Assembly (NCBI GenBank): GCA_030248225.1
Contig: JASANE010025014.1
Coordinates: forward strand, 1 to 64,000
Source of the DNA: Trileptium ribeirensis
Taxonomy: Eukaryota; Nematoda; Enoplea; Enoplida; Thoracostomopsidae
DNA: 64,000 nt
Reading direction: 5' to 3'
Of the stretch, positions 19,722-31,860 are shown in pieces. Within the stretch, counting starts at the first letter, position 1, and the number at the start of each line of letters is the position of its first letter. A model generated the notes under the pieces. It was not told the DNA's origin and did no database searches. It worked only from the letters and a program-made list of their open reading frames with translations. A program made the position numbers and the translations under genes.

Positions 19722-21950
19722 CTAAAATAATAGATTATATATACTGTATAAAACTGTAACAAAAGTGTTAGAAGTATAGCAAAAATCCAACTATACAGTC
19801 ATTAGCAGTAAAATAGCAAATTTCATACTATGTTATGCGCTCGCGATCAAACCAAATTTTGTTTGACTAAAACATTATGCATATCCAGAATACTTAGTTG
19901 CCAGCGTATTGCAATTGCCAAAACTTTTATTTATATTGCAAAGTCTGTGTAATAAAGTTTGTCATTCACTATTACTAAAAAGTAAGAGTAAACTAGTCAA
20001 AGTGGCCTCACTTTGTAGTGCAAATAAGTCTCTATACGACTTTTGGTATACAATGCTACGCGGCTGCTTTATTACTATGATGCTTTAGACTCTGAGTAAA
20101 AGGATTTATTGCATGGAGCCCTGGGCTCTCCAAATTGGCAAAATTTTGGGCTCCCCCGTGTCACAAACTCCGGGAAAATTTTTGTTTCCAATCGATCCAA
20201 AGTACATAAAATTTTTGATCAAAGTTTGTACTAAAATTCCGTTCTGAAGCCAAAAATTTGCTTCAAAATAGCTTTTTCTCTCCATCAAAAGCGTTTTGAC
20301 AGTGTTTCTAACAGGATTTTTAACTGTTTTTCTCTTGGCAAAATGCCCTCTGACGAACCAGGCCCCCCTTGGCAAAATTTTCAGCGAATGGAGAGCCCAG
20401 GGGCCATGAGACCCAAAATACACTAAAACGGCGATATTTCCGTAACCGCTGTAATGACTTTTACGTTTTCATTTTGTAAAGTAATTCATTATCCATGGAG
20501 CTCAGTATGCCGTGCTGCTGCTGTATTAGTTACACTGAATGATTGGGTTAAAAACAATTTTTGAATGGGACCATGGGACCGAAAATACTCGAAAACGCCA
20601 ATAACTCCGTATCCGGTCGATGGTCAATAAGACCAGAGTAGCCACACTCACTGCGTTTACCCTCGGTTTGTGATTGGTTCAATGTTGATCCAACACAATC
20701 TGCTTAAGGAAAAATTTACCATATATATTCTATAGCCCCGCAATGAATAGTCCAATTTGAAAATTTGATTTTAAAATAGTCATTGTGCAGTTCAGCACGC
20801 TAATAGTGACATGTATCATCCGTGCATCCCTTCATCAGAAAGGAACAACGGGGAAGAACCTCTGTAAGTTGAGTTCTGCTATCAAATTGCCGAAATGGTC
20901 TGGCTGCATCGATTTTGCCATAATTGCATAATGTATGCTTGTGGGCTATCTATACCACTTATTTCTTCCCCGTTACATGTTAAATTTTCTGATAACTTCT
21001 GTGTATTACACTGCGTTTTGAAGAGTTATAAAAACCCATGTTAAGTGTAGGCCCAACGGTCCTAGTTTAATTCTGTCCAACTAATAACTGTTGAAAGGAT
21101 AGATTAATGTGGCTCATTATAGACTGTGCCAATAAATTTGCCTTGGCCAGACGAATCCAATGAAACCCACCAACTATATAGTATCTCGCAAACGAGGTTA
21201 AAACGCAGCGAACGTCTTTTGATCTACATTTGTCAAGTGTGTAGTGAGTTAGTCACCTGTAGAAGGCTCCGCAACTGAGGTATATGCCATCCTAAACCAT
21301 TCTCAGGAAACTGTGAGCCTTATAATGCTGATCTGACAGGAGTTAAGAAACACCGCCTATTGGATGTCACAAAATCTACAACTCATCTGAAGAGCAGAAA
21401 ACAAGGCATAATAAATAAAAGTGACAACAGACGGAATTCTAACGGTAATTACCGACAATTGATTTCAAACCCTTAAAATGTATGGCACAGTCATCTTTGA
21501 TTCTAGATGACTACGCATTCGTAACAGAAAACACCTATATAAACCATTCGGATCGTGTTAAGTCCCGCCAAGCGTATCATGTTAAGACCCCTCAAACAGT
21601 CGGACGTTTTGTTTCTCTAAGTCCAAACGTAAGCCTTCGTCTAACCCTAAGCTTACCCTGGTACCATTTCATTTTAAATGTTTGTCCTATGGTACCCACA
21701 CCAAGCCCCCGTTAGAGTGAGGGACTTAACATGACCGAGCACTGGCATCTCAGCAGGGTCAAAATTGGGACGGGCGCTCGAAAAGGTGCTGTCACGGCTC
21801 AATTTTGCCGTAATTTGCTCAAAAAATTTGTGAGGAGACAAATTTTTCTGAAAGAAGAAAAAGGAACCGAGGGCTCCGGAAACTTATAAGGGCACGACCC
21901 GGGTGCGGTCTCGCCGCGAACCAGGGTCGGGTCGACTATGGGGGGGGGGC
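19722..21950. other. Pcf11 intron, mostly unassigned
   Basis: The section 20106-20423 (ORF on the minus strand, no motif) contains TTTTTAACTGTTTTTCTC..GGCAAAATG, which is related, inverted, to 38550-38600. Its phrase CCTTGGCAAAATTTTCAGCG also has a relative near 51740, so this is a dispersed repeat of unknown type. The rest shows no gene. Confidence 0.4.
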
Positions 21951-21959
21951 GTCCCCTGT

Positions 21960-22065
21960 ATGACAGAGCCACTCTTGATGCCCTGCGCGCAATACATAAC
22001 CAAACAAGTAGACAACCTATATGATAGAAATTGAATCCGTCAATCCTAAACCCATTGAAATTCAC
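21960..22065. repeat. Satellite B, single partial unit
   Basis: Contains CTCTTGATGCCCTGCGCGCA followed by ATACATAACCAAA and, further on, AATCCTAAACCCATTGAAA, the diagnostic phrases of the units at 23320-23690 and 33640-34310. It lies just left of the hAT-like copy at 22147, whose other side continues in the same satellite. Confidence 0.7.
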
Positions 22066-22146
22066 TAAGAATATGAAATATCCGCGCTGGTCTCACTGAA
22101 GAAACCATCATATTCAGTGTACTACAAATTTTTAACATATTAATAT

Positions 22147-23313
22147 CAGGGAATAACCGGAACCGGAACCAGCAACCGGAACCGTCCATTTAAACCGGAT
22201 CCGGAACCTGGTCTTCGAAATTTATATATAGTAAAACAGATGATGGAAGAAATGAAGGTATAGTGGATTCAATGTACATTAAAAATAACTTTTACATTAA
22301 AGTTAATGTATTGCGATGATATTATTGCCTTTCTGAAACTTTAAAGAGACTTAGGAAGCGAATAATGTTTATTTATCGATCAAATATGTCGGTTTTTGGA
22401 CATCCAGAGCAAAAAATGTCTTCCACTATACATCAATGCGTATACTGCATCAAATCGAATGTGCTTACAAAGCTTGGCGCGTAGAATATACACTTTCGCT
22501 CTGTCTCCAGTCGCCTCCCTTTACTACATATACGGTTGTTGCATGTTCTTCTGTAGGAAACTTAAAATTATTGGTTTATATGATTCTAAGAGAAAATAAT
22601 AGATAGAAGGTAATTTTCTGATCAGTGGTCAGATACACTGTTCAGGCTAGCGTTGGACAAACAGTGCCCGTCAGTTAGATCATAATGATGATAACTTTCT
22701 AATCAGAATGCTATAAATGAGACACACTGTGATGCTGCTCACACAGTTTCAATAAATACAGTTCATTGCCAAGAAAGCAGTTTCTAGCTGCGTTGCAGAT
22801 AACGTTAGTTTACTTCAATTTAGACTGATTTATCATGTTTACAAGCGCACTGGCGGGTGCTTGACGCAACTTATGTTAGCCAAGCATACCCTAAGTACTT
22901 CTGCGTAAGCCATACTCTGTTACCGAATTGGACCGGTTTAAATCAAACGTATCCCACAGACTTCTGGATCTGTAAAATAGCTGCTACACGCATCGACCTG
23001 GCTTTGATTTAACAAACTCCTGCAGGTTATTATAAAAAAATTCCGGCTCAAATTATGTGCCCTACTTACGTTTCACACGACAAATTGGTTAGTTAATCAT
23101 TTCTTTTGCTTGGTTGTATTGGAGCTTGATCATTCTATATGATCATCAATATATATTACACATGTTTGGATTACAGTATGAAGCAAAAAAACGTGGAAAA
23201 TTTCAAACAAATTTTTTAAACCGGAATTCCGGTTCCGGTATGGTTTTTGCCCTTTGCCGGAACCGCAACCGGAACACGATTTTCGCCGGAACCGGAATTC
23301 CGGTTACTCCCTG
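22147..23313 (+). mobile_element. hAT-like MITE family, copy 2 (intact ends)
   Basis: A 1,167-bp element with ends CAGGGAATAACCGGAACCGG and CCGGAATTCCGGTTACTCCCTG-like sequence. It is flanked by a perfect 8-bp direct repeat, ATTAATAT (22139-22146 and 23314-23321). Eight-base target duplications and a CAGGG start are typical of the hAT superfamily. Both ends are studded with CCGGAACCGG/CCGGAATTCCGG words, which could be transposase-binding sites. No transposase; conserved short ORFs are shared with other copies by descent only. Confidence 0.88.
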
Positions 23314-23690
23314 ATTAATATATATAGACCGCTCTTCATGCCCTGCACACAAGAAATAACTAAACATCTGAAGACAGAGCTTATACTGGAAACGAGTTTC
23401 ATCGACGTCAAACACGGTGAAAACTTTTGAAAATGCACGAAATATTCGACAACCAAAACCGAAGACCATATAATTATAGACCACTCTTGACGTCCTTACC
23501 GCATTAAATACGAAACATCTGAAGGCATAAAACATTCGCGTTGTACTCTAGATAATCGAACCACCGTACACAATTAACCAAAAAATTTTATATTATAGAC
23601 CATTTCATGCCCTGCACGCACTACATAACCCAACACATGGAGACAGAGGCTACATTGGAAATCAGGCTTATCGACCACAAAGTCCTTGAA
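23314..23690. repeat. Satellite B, two units
   Basis: ATATAGACCGCTCTTCATGC near 23325, TATAGACCACTCTTGACG near 23477 and TTATAGACCATTTCATGCCC near 23594 mark units about 120-150 bases apart. Each is followed by a variant of CATAACxAAACATCTGAAG. Together with 21960-22065 they were one block before the hAT-like insertion at 22147. Confidence 0.7.
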
Positions 23691-23897
23691 ACCGCAGAAA
23701 ATCCAAGATATAGCCATGCCCGTCTCAAGGCATACATGCTCATGGCGGGTTTACACACCATGAGGCTCGTACCCCCTCCCGTCCAACCCCCTGGCGGTGC
23801 CACAGCAGCCGAACGCATCGCCGCCGAAGACGCCGCCCTCCCCGACAGGACAAAGAACCCGAAGACCCAGCTGCCGCCCTGGGACCTCGGATTTTGA
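23691..23897 (+). other. GC-rich open stretch, possible retroelement gag/ORF1 scrap
   Basis: Between satellite B and AT-rich DNA, about 200 bases are distinctly GC-rich and open on the plus strand, reading ...SHARLKAYMLMAGLHTM then a Pro/Ala-rich segment ending LPPWDLGF. The composition differs sharply from both neighbours. It looks like a fragment of a coding sequence, perhaps from a retrotransposon; no domain can be assigned. Confidence 0.3.
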
Positions 23898-24418
23898 GCA
23901 CATCTGTAGGTGACAAATCCATGGATTTAGCTTGATTGATATTCCCAAATCACAGACAGTACTTATATTTTCTATTAGCTGCATAGGATTGTATTAATTT
24001 TCGAAACGTTTGAGACTTACAAGGCATAGTTACACTATAATTTCCGCAATGATAGCCCGGTGTTTGAGAAAATAAAGTGCGAAATATACAGCCATAGACA
24101 AAATTAACGGTCTCCTTTTAAACGCGTTTAAAATCATTTACGTGTGCAGTCTATTCTATCCGTAGATGTAGTTTCCGCAGTTAAAATTAACAAAGGAGTG
24201 AAAGATAGAAGTGGATCTAATACCAACATTTATCGAAATAATTGCTATTGAAATTGTTTTCTTAAAGCTGAAACTACAGGAATAGCTGCATGGTATTTGT
24301 ATGGAATATTACAGTGCACGATGTCTACAACAAAATAGTTCGCGATAAACTGAGTTTTCCAAAAGACCAAAATGATGGCTATACCCCCTTTGCACAGAAG
24401 CACATGTAACATCTATAT

Positions 24419-24786
24419 CTGGCCTGTCCACAGTTGGGGGTGGGGGGACCCCCCGCTTTCCAAATCCCCCATGTTCGTGAGATTTTCCCCATGTCCATCC
24501 CCCCACTCGGCCGAAACCCCCACGTTCAACTAATTCCATAAATTTTTTGTCTGAAAATTTATGTTTCTTGTTTGCAAATTGTTTTTTAAACAATTACCAC
24601 TATTTAAAATGCTAAAATATAGTTTTTTAGCTTGAAAATACATTCACAGTAGTAAAAATGCATGAAAATATGGAAATATTTAGTATTTTTAAACAAAATT
24701 GTCCCACCCACTTTTAATTTTCCCCCGAGATTTAACGTGCGGGCCCCCAAAGTCCCCCACTTTTCGAAGGGCTGTGGACAGGCCAG
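24419..24786 (+). mobile_element. GC-rich MITE, copy 2 (intact ends)
   Basis: A 368-bp element with perfect 15-bp terminal inverted repeats CTGGCCTGTCCACAG / CTGTGGACAGGCCAG, flanked by TATAT-like sequence on both sides (TA target likely). GC-rich shoulders surround an AT-rich middle. There are no genes; the short minus-strand ORF is incidental. Its TA-rich right flank is a (TA)n run. Confidence 0.85.
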
Positions 24787-25177
24787 TATATATATATATA
24801 TAAACGTATTATATATAGCTGTCAGAGGAGCTTAAAATATAGCTAACGACTACATCTGTAGATATTTAGTTAGGGAAGATTTTAGCGATCGTGAACCCTG
24901 TAGTGAAAAACCGAAAGATATTTTGAAAAATAAAGCAATAATTGAATTTGGCTTAAATAAACATAAAAAATTCGTTATTTTTTAGTCATTTAGCTGGGTA
25001 CATAAACTGGCGAAAGCTAAAATTAAGTTGAGAGGGACATCAAGTAGAAGAACTGGGTGTTGTCGAAGTAATTGGTCAGACTACTGTCCCTACAGTATCC
25101 CACGAGTATCCCTGTCCCACAAGACTCCGTGTCCTGTATAGATAACCCGCGCTCGTAGCAACTAGGAAAAGTCTCAC

Positions 25178-27195
25178 CTGGTTTTTGTGCATCGATTACC
25201 ACTTCTCGAGGCGGGCCAACGAAATAAATGCGGTGCGGCAAACCATTGCGTTCAATAACTGGTACATCGCCAACGTACTGAACCTTGTAAGGACGTCCGT
25301 CGACAAATATAGTTTTATTTGCCGGAATGACTGGGAATGCGGGTGGTTGTTTAGCCGTAGGTGACCCCGTTGGGCGCTCGCCGCCAGTTTCTTGGTGTTC
25401 CGTCCCGCCATGACCACCAGTTTCCGATTTAATTAAACCCGTGCTCCCAGTACCAGATAATTGGTCAGACTGCTCTACTATGACAACATCATCGTCACCT
25501 TGATCCGATGGTGGCGAAGGCGTTCTGCTTGCGACAATGGGATTTGACTGCTCCACGAGGTGTACTGGTTGTGGCATTACTGCTTGTTGCGGTATTTGCA
25601 CTAATGGCTGACCTGGAAGAATTAGTTGCTGCGGCGGTAACGGCGCTTGTCCGCCAAGTAAATTTGGTACAAAATTTGAACGTGGTTGCCACCGCACGGC
25701 ACCCGCCGAAGATCCGCCCGGAAATAACGCCTGGACAGAATATGGTGGATACTGCTGTGGATACCGAAATCTAGTCCCGTGGAGCTCTCCGTGTGTCTGT
25801 AATAACAACTGGTTGGTTGCATGTACCCCACCAACTTGACTATGGGCCGAAGAATCCGGTAATTCAACATTTGGAACTAATTTATTGCCACCACTGAAAT
25901 CCGAAACACCACCTCCTCGACTTTCAAATTCATCGTTTTGTTTAAAATTTCGCCTGGCTTGCGCGGAATCATCAGGATCAAACTCATCATTATCACCAAT
26001 CAATGGATGTCGTCGCTGCTGTTGTTCGGTTTGTTTCCCCCAGACACCGCCCTTTGTTAAACTTTCTGGTGCTGACATTAAATGTGGATAAAGCAAGCTT
26101 TGCGGTACGTCGGAGATCGGCGGTGCTCCATAGCCCATAAGTCCTGGTAAGACAACGTTACCGCCAGTGTTGCCGTCACGCATTATAAGCTCTTCAGGTT
26201 GTTGTGATATTTGTGCGAGTCCAGCGACAATATCGTCATGTTCAGACTGACTAATTTCACCGGCGTTTAAGCGATGTCGCGCAGCATTAAGAAGCCGGGC
26301 CGATTGTTCCAATATTAGGTATTGCTGGGCTGTTGGATTTGCAGGTTCACCATATCGCGAAATTACAGCAGTGTCGCCCTGGCCCTGCTGACCTCCTTCG
26401 GGCAGAACTCCTTTCCGAAACGGACTAATAGCGTCCAGCCCTTGAGACACACCGAACTCGGGATAACTGTCTTTATCATTGTAGTCTAATCCACGAGGTC
26501 TTACTGGAAATGGACCACCTCTAGTTGAATTTGAAAACAATCCCCTTGGAATAAGCGGGAAAGCACTTCCAGTGCCATACCTAAACCGGTCCGTTTTGTA
26601 TTGACGCCATGCAGGTGATGCCAAGTTTTGATTGCTGGCACCGCGCGCTCTGGCATTAGACCCTTGCCCAATCTTCACTCCAGCACGAAGTCCACCCATG
26701 TAATCGGTGCCTCCAGAACGGCCGTGGTATCCGATGGGCAGATCCGTTTGCCCTAATAATGCAACTGGCTTTTGAGTTTGAGATGTTCGATACCTGGAGG
26801 ATTTAAAATGTATTCCCTGACCAGAATCATCTAACGTAGACATGCTCTCGCGGTCAGTTGAACTATTTGTCGTACTTCGTGGCAGAAATCCGTGCCGACC
26901 AAAACCATGCAGAGTATTATATCCTCCGGCTTTTGCAGGCAAACCACAATCGGGATTTTCCAAAACGGAATGCCGGCTGCCACGCCCTTGATCTTTATCA
27001 CCACCTAATGAATTTCCACCAGCTTTTCGCTTTGGGATTGTCCTGTAGCGACCTACATCGGTCGAGGAATTACCACTAAATAATGGTTTGACTGCTACTT
27101 CCGAGTTACCGGATCTTTCTTTACGCGTCACGGAAGCTAATGCTGTAGGCTGCGGTAACAAACGCATATCTTCATCATGGTCTCCAAATAAATGC
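25178..27195 (-). CDS. Pcf11: Pcf11 largest exon, low-complexity linker and first Gly-Pro repeats
   Basis: A 2,018-base exon on the minus strand with acceptor TTATTTCAG|G and donor AAACCAG|GTGAGA. It opens HLFGDHDEDMRLLP in phase with the exon at 29935. Most of it is Gly/Pro/Arg/Gln-rich and probably disordered. Near the end comes TIFVDGRPYKVQYVGDVPVI followed by GLPHRIYFVGPPREVVID, the module type typical of animal Pcf11. Pcf11 is the scaffold of cleavage factor II: it binds the RNA polymerase II CTD and Clp1, and it dismantles elongation complexes at poly(A) sites. The continuous frame past the donor (to 25023) is intronic read-through. Confidence 0.9.
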
Positions 27196-27302
27196 CTGAA
27201 ATAACAGAAAATATACAAACGTCGTTAACTAATGAACATTTTGCGCTGAGATTAGGAACATCGCTTTTATCAAGTAACCATATAAAACCATAAATAACTA
27301 GT

Positions 27303-28985
27303 AACTCTATCGAGATTGCAGAACGTAGTGAAGCATAGGTACACCTACTCCTTTTGCGTGCACAGCTAATCAGCTCTCGATAACATAAGTCGATATGCTA
27401 TATTTGGATATCACACAATACCGCACAAGTTGGAATAAAACTAACAGCGGCAATAAGTTTCCCATGCCCCAAAACCCCCAAGTGCAAGCTAACAGCCTAA
27501 AAGGACGTTACAATAAAATTATAAATTTTGTATCGATGAACCATGGCGGTGCTATACACCCTTATCCATAGAACCATGGATCACAGAGCAAACTCAACAC
27601 CACCAATGAGTTTACCATGCCCAAAAACCCCCAAGTGAAACTTTTCAGCCGCCCAGGACGTCAGAACTAATTTTCGAATTTTGGGTCGAGGAACCACGGG
27701 GGTGCCATGCCTCAAACCCCATGAACCGATGCCGTAATCGAAAACCAAAAAAGAACCATCGGCATTCATCGTTTTACTATGAAATAAACACAACCAGAAA
27801 AAAATTCGAAAGTTAAGATAAAAATAACCTTGCTTATGTCACGGCCACGGGTACTAAAAAGAGTTAAAAACCTTTATTTTGCTCTCCGACCCCGAACCTT
27901 GGGGGCGCCATACCCCCGTACCCATGGAACCACGAGTCACAGAGCAAAACCAACACCGGCAATGAGTTTTCCATGCCCGAAAATCCCCAAGTGAAACTTT
28001 TCAGCCGCCCAGGACGTCAAAACAAATTTTCGAACTTTGGGTCGGGGAACCATTAGGGGACCATACCTCAAACCCCGTCACTCTAGAACCGGAGACTTAA
28101 TCGAAAAACAAAAAAGAGACATAGGCACTTACCATTTCGCTATGAAATAAAACCAACCAGAGAAAAAATTCGAAACTTAAGATAAAAATAAGCTTGCTTC
28201 CGTGAAGGATACTAAAATGGGGTGAAAAACCTTCATTTTTACCTCTGACCCCGAACCTTGGAGGCGCCATACAACCGTACACATGAAACCATGGGTCACA
28301 GAGCAAAACCAATACCGACAATGAGTTTCCCATGCATGAAACCCCCAAGTAAAACTTTTCAGCCGCCCAGGACGTTAGAACAAATTTTTGAATTTTGGCT
28401 CGGGGAACCAATGGGGCACCATACCTGAAACAACATAACTCTAGAACCGGACTCTTATTCGAAAAACAAAAAAGAGGCATCGGCATTTATCATTTTACTA
28501 TGAAATAAAACCAACCAGAAATAAAAATTCGAAAGTTGAGATAAAAATATGCTTGCTTCCTTCAAGGTGACTAAAATGGTGTGAAAAACCCTCATTTTTA
28601 CCTTTGACCCGAACCGTGGGCGTCATACCGCCGTACCCATGGACCCATGGGTCACAGAGCAAAACCAGCACCGTCAACGAGTTTCCCATGCTCGAAAACC
28701 CCCAAGTAAAACTTATCAGCCGCCCAAGACATCAGAATAAATTTTCAAATTTTGGGTCGAGGAATTATTGGGGCGCCATACTCCCGTACCTCAAAACCCC
28801 ATAAATACAGAACCGGAACCTTAATCGAAAAACAAAAAAGACGCATCGGCATTTATCGTTTTACTATGAAATAAAACCATCCAGAGAAAAAATTCGAAAG
28901 TTAAGATAAAAACAACCTTGCGTCCGTGAAGGGTACTAAAATGGGCCCAAAAACCCACATTTTGACCTCTGACCCAAGCATCAGA
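27303..28985 (+). mobile_element. Tandem-core element, copy 2 with four core units
   Basis: Begins AACTCTATCGAGATTGCAGA with CAGAACGTAGTG at 27319, as in copies 1 and 3. The core unit of about 360 bp is repeated four times: the GGCGCCATAC-like phrase falls near 27545, 27900, 28262 and 28615. The right end with CACTACGTTCTG is missing; the last unit breaks off at about 28985. Minus-strand ORFs of 60-130 codons (for example 28486-28097) recur with the tandem unit and are not genes. Confidence 0.65.
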
Positions 28986-29069
28986 CCCCAAATCAAAAAA
29001 CGCACGTTTGCACCATTCCATTAAGGTCGACAGTGCAGCATAAATAATGACAATAGCAATACACAATTT

Positions 29070-29390
29070 TCAACTAAATAGATGGTGAATTGCTCTGCAA
29101 AAGGAGCCCAAATACACCTATGTACTTATATAAATATGGTGGTCGCGGAGATATTACCATTTTCGTGTATTTTGGGTCCCATGAACCCATTGAAAAACCC
29201 GTTTGACCCAAACCAGCAGCGAAAAAAAGACATTAATGGGACACGACTTGCAGCTACATAGATAATGAATTGCTCTGCAAAATGAGACCTAAAAGTCTTA
29301 TATAGCTCGAGTGGTTGTAGAGATCATAACATTTTCGTGTATTCCGGGCTTCATGGGCTCATTTTATAACCCGTGTAGACCCAAATCTTT
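29070..29390. repeat. Satellite A, two diverged units
   Basis: GAATTGCTCTGCAAAAGGAG then GGAGATATTACCATTTTCGT and GTATTTTGGGTCCCATG...CCC; the same order recurs about 190 bases later. These match the satellite A consensus of 6.2-7.7 kb at the AGATAT.xCCAxTTT..TG.TTTTxGGGTCCC core. Confidence 0.65.
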
Positions 29391-29934
29391 AGTCCTAAGA
29401 TATATATTATTGTCTTATAGAGGCTTACTTGCTTTACAAAAGAAGCACAATTTCACCCAGACATCTACACCGGATGTCGGTTATGATAAGCAAAGCAATT
29501 TTTTTGACATTTTGCCCGGGGGAGATGTTGCAGTCGGTTGCTTCGCCTAAGAGACGAAATTCTTTCGGTAAATCGGGTTCGCCTTAAACGCTTCAAAACA
29601 CCTAAAAGGCGTGGTACATTCATGATGAATTCTAAATGAAAACAATATGGTATGGCATGTCCATACTAAATACGCAGAAACATGGCAACCCATATGGTCA
29701 AAAAATTAGTACATAATCAACATCGGCAAAGACATTTTCATTAAGAAATGGAGAAGCGTAAACGCAAAGGCAAATGTACCATTACATTAGATACTTTAGA
29801 CATATTGCAAATCAAATACAATAAACTGCGAAAAGCCATCAATACCGCAGGCGAAATATCCGTGATAGCTCATGAAACTATGGTAGCCCAAATCGAAAAT
29901 AATATCTAGTATGAAAATAACGCCAAATACATAC
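29391..29934. other. Pcf11 intron, nothing assigned
   Basis: AT-rich, with no repeat phrase shared with the rest of the window and no splice-bounded frame apart from the downstream exon read-through. Confidence 0.4.
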
Positions 29935-30343
29935 GGCGAAGCCGACTTTCGTTCTTCCAGTTGACTATCGTTTTGATGACGTCTACGCGATGGAAACTGA
30001 TCTTTAATTATCTGTTTGCCAGCCGTCGTGGCGACGACAGTTTTGCTCCTAGCATTGTCATCTTTGTTGCCACGGAGGTTCCGCTTTTCTGGAGGTCCAC
30101 ACCTGCTTCCAGTGACAGATGAAGAGGCTGCTGCAATAGCTTGTTCAGCTTCTTCTTCGTGTTGTTTTAAAACCGCATCCGCTTCGGCTGCTGCAATTGC
30201 GGCCAGCTTTCGCTTTTTCGGTGGCAGCTTTCGCAAATCATCGTCGAGCTGCGAGTCGCGTTCGGTTGATGCGGTGTCGCGTTGTCCGTAACCGTGATCG
30301 GCGGAAGTGAATGGTCGCTGCGGGAATCCGGTGTTTGAAGAAA
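29935..30343 (-). CDS. Pcf11: Pcf11 exon with basic Pro-Pro-Lys-Lys-Arg-Lys motif
   Basis: A 409-base minus-strand exon: acceptor TTTTTCAAG|TT, donor TCGCC|GTATGT. It completes a phase-1 codon from the exon at 32520 and leaves phase 2, which the next exon (27195) completes. It encodes FSSNTGFPQRPFTSADHGYG, then DDDLRKLPPKKRKL (a likely nuclear localisation signal), an Ala/Glu-rich helical stretch with KQHEEEAEQAIAAA, and an Arg/Lys-rich tail ending RKSASP. It is part of the charged central linker. Confidence 0.8.
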
Positions 30344-30989
30344 CTTGAAAAATGAAAAGTAGATATTTTTAAATGAGAAAAGAGTTTTACGTACATACCA
30401 ATCAAATCTGGTTTAAAGAAAAAATGATTACCAGTCAACAATTAGTGTATTACTAATACTGACGAAAATTATGGCTTAGATATGTCCGATGGAGATATAT
30501 TACATATTGGATAAAATGTGGCAGACACATACTGCAACAGCGCAGTAGCGGTGCCCGTAAAACTATAAAAACTATGTAATTTGACGTTTAATTGCAAGCG
30601 CTGCTTAACGACATGTACTCAGTCGACATACAGAGGAAAATCTCAAATCCAACGAATCACTTTAAGAGCTATTCCAACCGTGTTAAACCGCTGCTCAAAT
30701 TTGAACATTATAATGGTAACCATAGCCGGGTTCCCATAAATTGACATATACGATCTATCTGCAGGTGGATTAACCTTGTTGAAAGCCTGCTGAACACATC
30801 ATTATGCATCCAGGATTTGAACATGGCAATACAATCTGTTTTGAAAATGATATAGACGTGGATTGTGCGAGATATCGCGATAACACCGGACTGGTTAATT
30901 TAAGCACAACAATACACCACTCAGCTTTATATCGTTGTTATTATTATATACCAGTTTGTTGTGCATTTAGGGATTCACAACGTCCAATT
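30344..30989. other. Pcf11 intron, nothing assigned
   Basis: AT-rich intronic sequence. No repeat or gene was recognised. Confidence 0.4.
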
Positions 30990-31400
30990 ACATATATAGA
31001 GGATAAATTAAGGAGATATGGCACCATTCGAGTATTCTGGGTCTCATGGGCCCTTTCAAAAACCCATTTTTACCCAAATCCTGTTAACGCCAAAAAATTA
31101 TAGCAGAACACCAGTTGGAGGTTCTTTTTGAAGATAAACGGGTCTACAAAATGAGCCCAGGCAATATAACTGGAGCGGGTCCAAAGATATTGTCGTTTCA
31201 GTGTATTTTGGAATCGGAGCATTCAAAAATATGTTTTGCCAAATCTAAATAATCACAACAGAGGATGAAATTGACTTACAAACTGAGACCGAAAATACCC
31301 ACAAACTATAGTGGGTGCGGAGATATTGCCGTGTTCGATAAATTTGTGGTCTCATTCGCCTACTAAAACGCCTTTCGATGAAACTCATAGCTTCTAAAAG
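30990..31400. repeat. Satellite A, about three diverged units
   Basis: GGAGATATGGCACCATTCGA...GGGTCTCATGGGCCCTTTCA near 31012, then similar phrases near 31170 (AAGATATTGTCGTTTCAGTG) and 31318 (GGAGATATTGCCGTGTTCG), each followed by an ACCCATTTTTACCC or equivalent. They are older and more diverged than the main array. Confidence 0.6.
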
Positions 31401-31448
31401 AGCCGCAGAGCAAAGTATAGCCTTATGGGGGCTTATTTGTTCTATAAG

Positions 31449-31638
31449 CTCATAGTGAATTCGACATCTGCACTGGTTCAGGAAATAAAATAACGTGATT
31501 TGTAGGGCTCGTTGGTGAGAAGAACCGAGTCGCTTCGACCCGCTCATACTGAATTCGACATCTGCACCGGTTCAGGAATTAAAATAGTGTGATTTGTAGG
31601 GCTCGTTGGCGAAAAAATCCGAGCCGCTTCGGCCCGCT
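31449..31638. repeat. Two-copy tandem repeat, period 94
   Basis: CTCATAGTGAATTCGACATC at 31449 and CTCATACTGAATTCGACATC at 31543. Both continue through TTGTAGGGCTCGTTGG and CGAG.CGCTTCG.CCCGCT. Confidence 0.85.
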
Positions 31639-31769
31639 GTTTCGACGGAAAGATTTTGGAATCGGGACTCACGTACAACTAGAAATTTAAAGCTTCCAAA
31701 TCAACTATAGCACGAAGTAATCTGCCCGACCAATTTGTGCTATGCGTTTCACCCTGAAAACCCCAATAA

Positions 31770-31860
31770 CGGACGATGCCAAACTTCACCACTATACGGA
31801 TAGCGAGAATTCTTCGCTTCGCTCGTTTCGCTCACTGCACTCTGATTTCAACTTAATGGA
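31770..31860 (-). repeat. Dispersed repeat, inverted relative to 38250-38330
   Basis: AAGCGAAGAATTCTTAC..GCC preceded by GTGAGTGAAACGAGCG is found on the plus strand at 38250-38330 and, inverted, here (AATTCTTCGCTTCGCTCG). The following DNA (31880-32060, with GGGATCCGACCCGGGT) contains a B-box-like word on the minus strand and may be an old tRNA-derived SINE. Confidence 0.5.

Noticed and set aside
25023..25177. Continuation of the large Pcf11 frame to a stop at 25023
   Set aside because: The GTGAGA donor at 25177 joins in phase to the next exon and continues the module pattern; the read-through peptide has no similarity to the family.
28097..28486. 129-codon minus-strand ORF
   Set aside because: It lies in the tandem ~360-bp core unit and similar frames recur in the other units and copies, so it is a repeat by-product.
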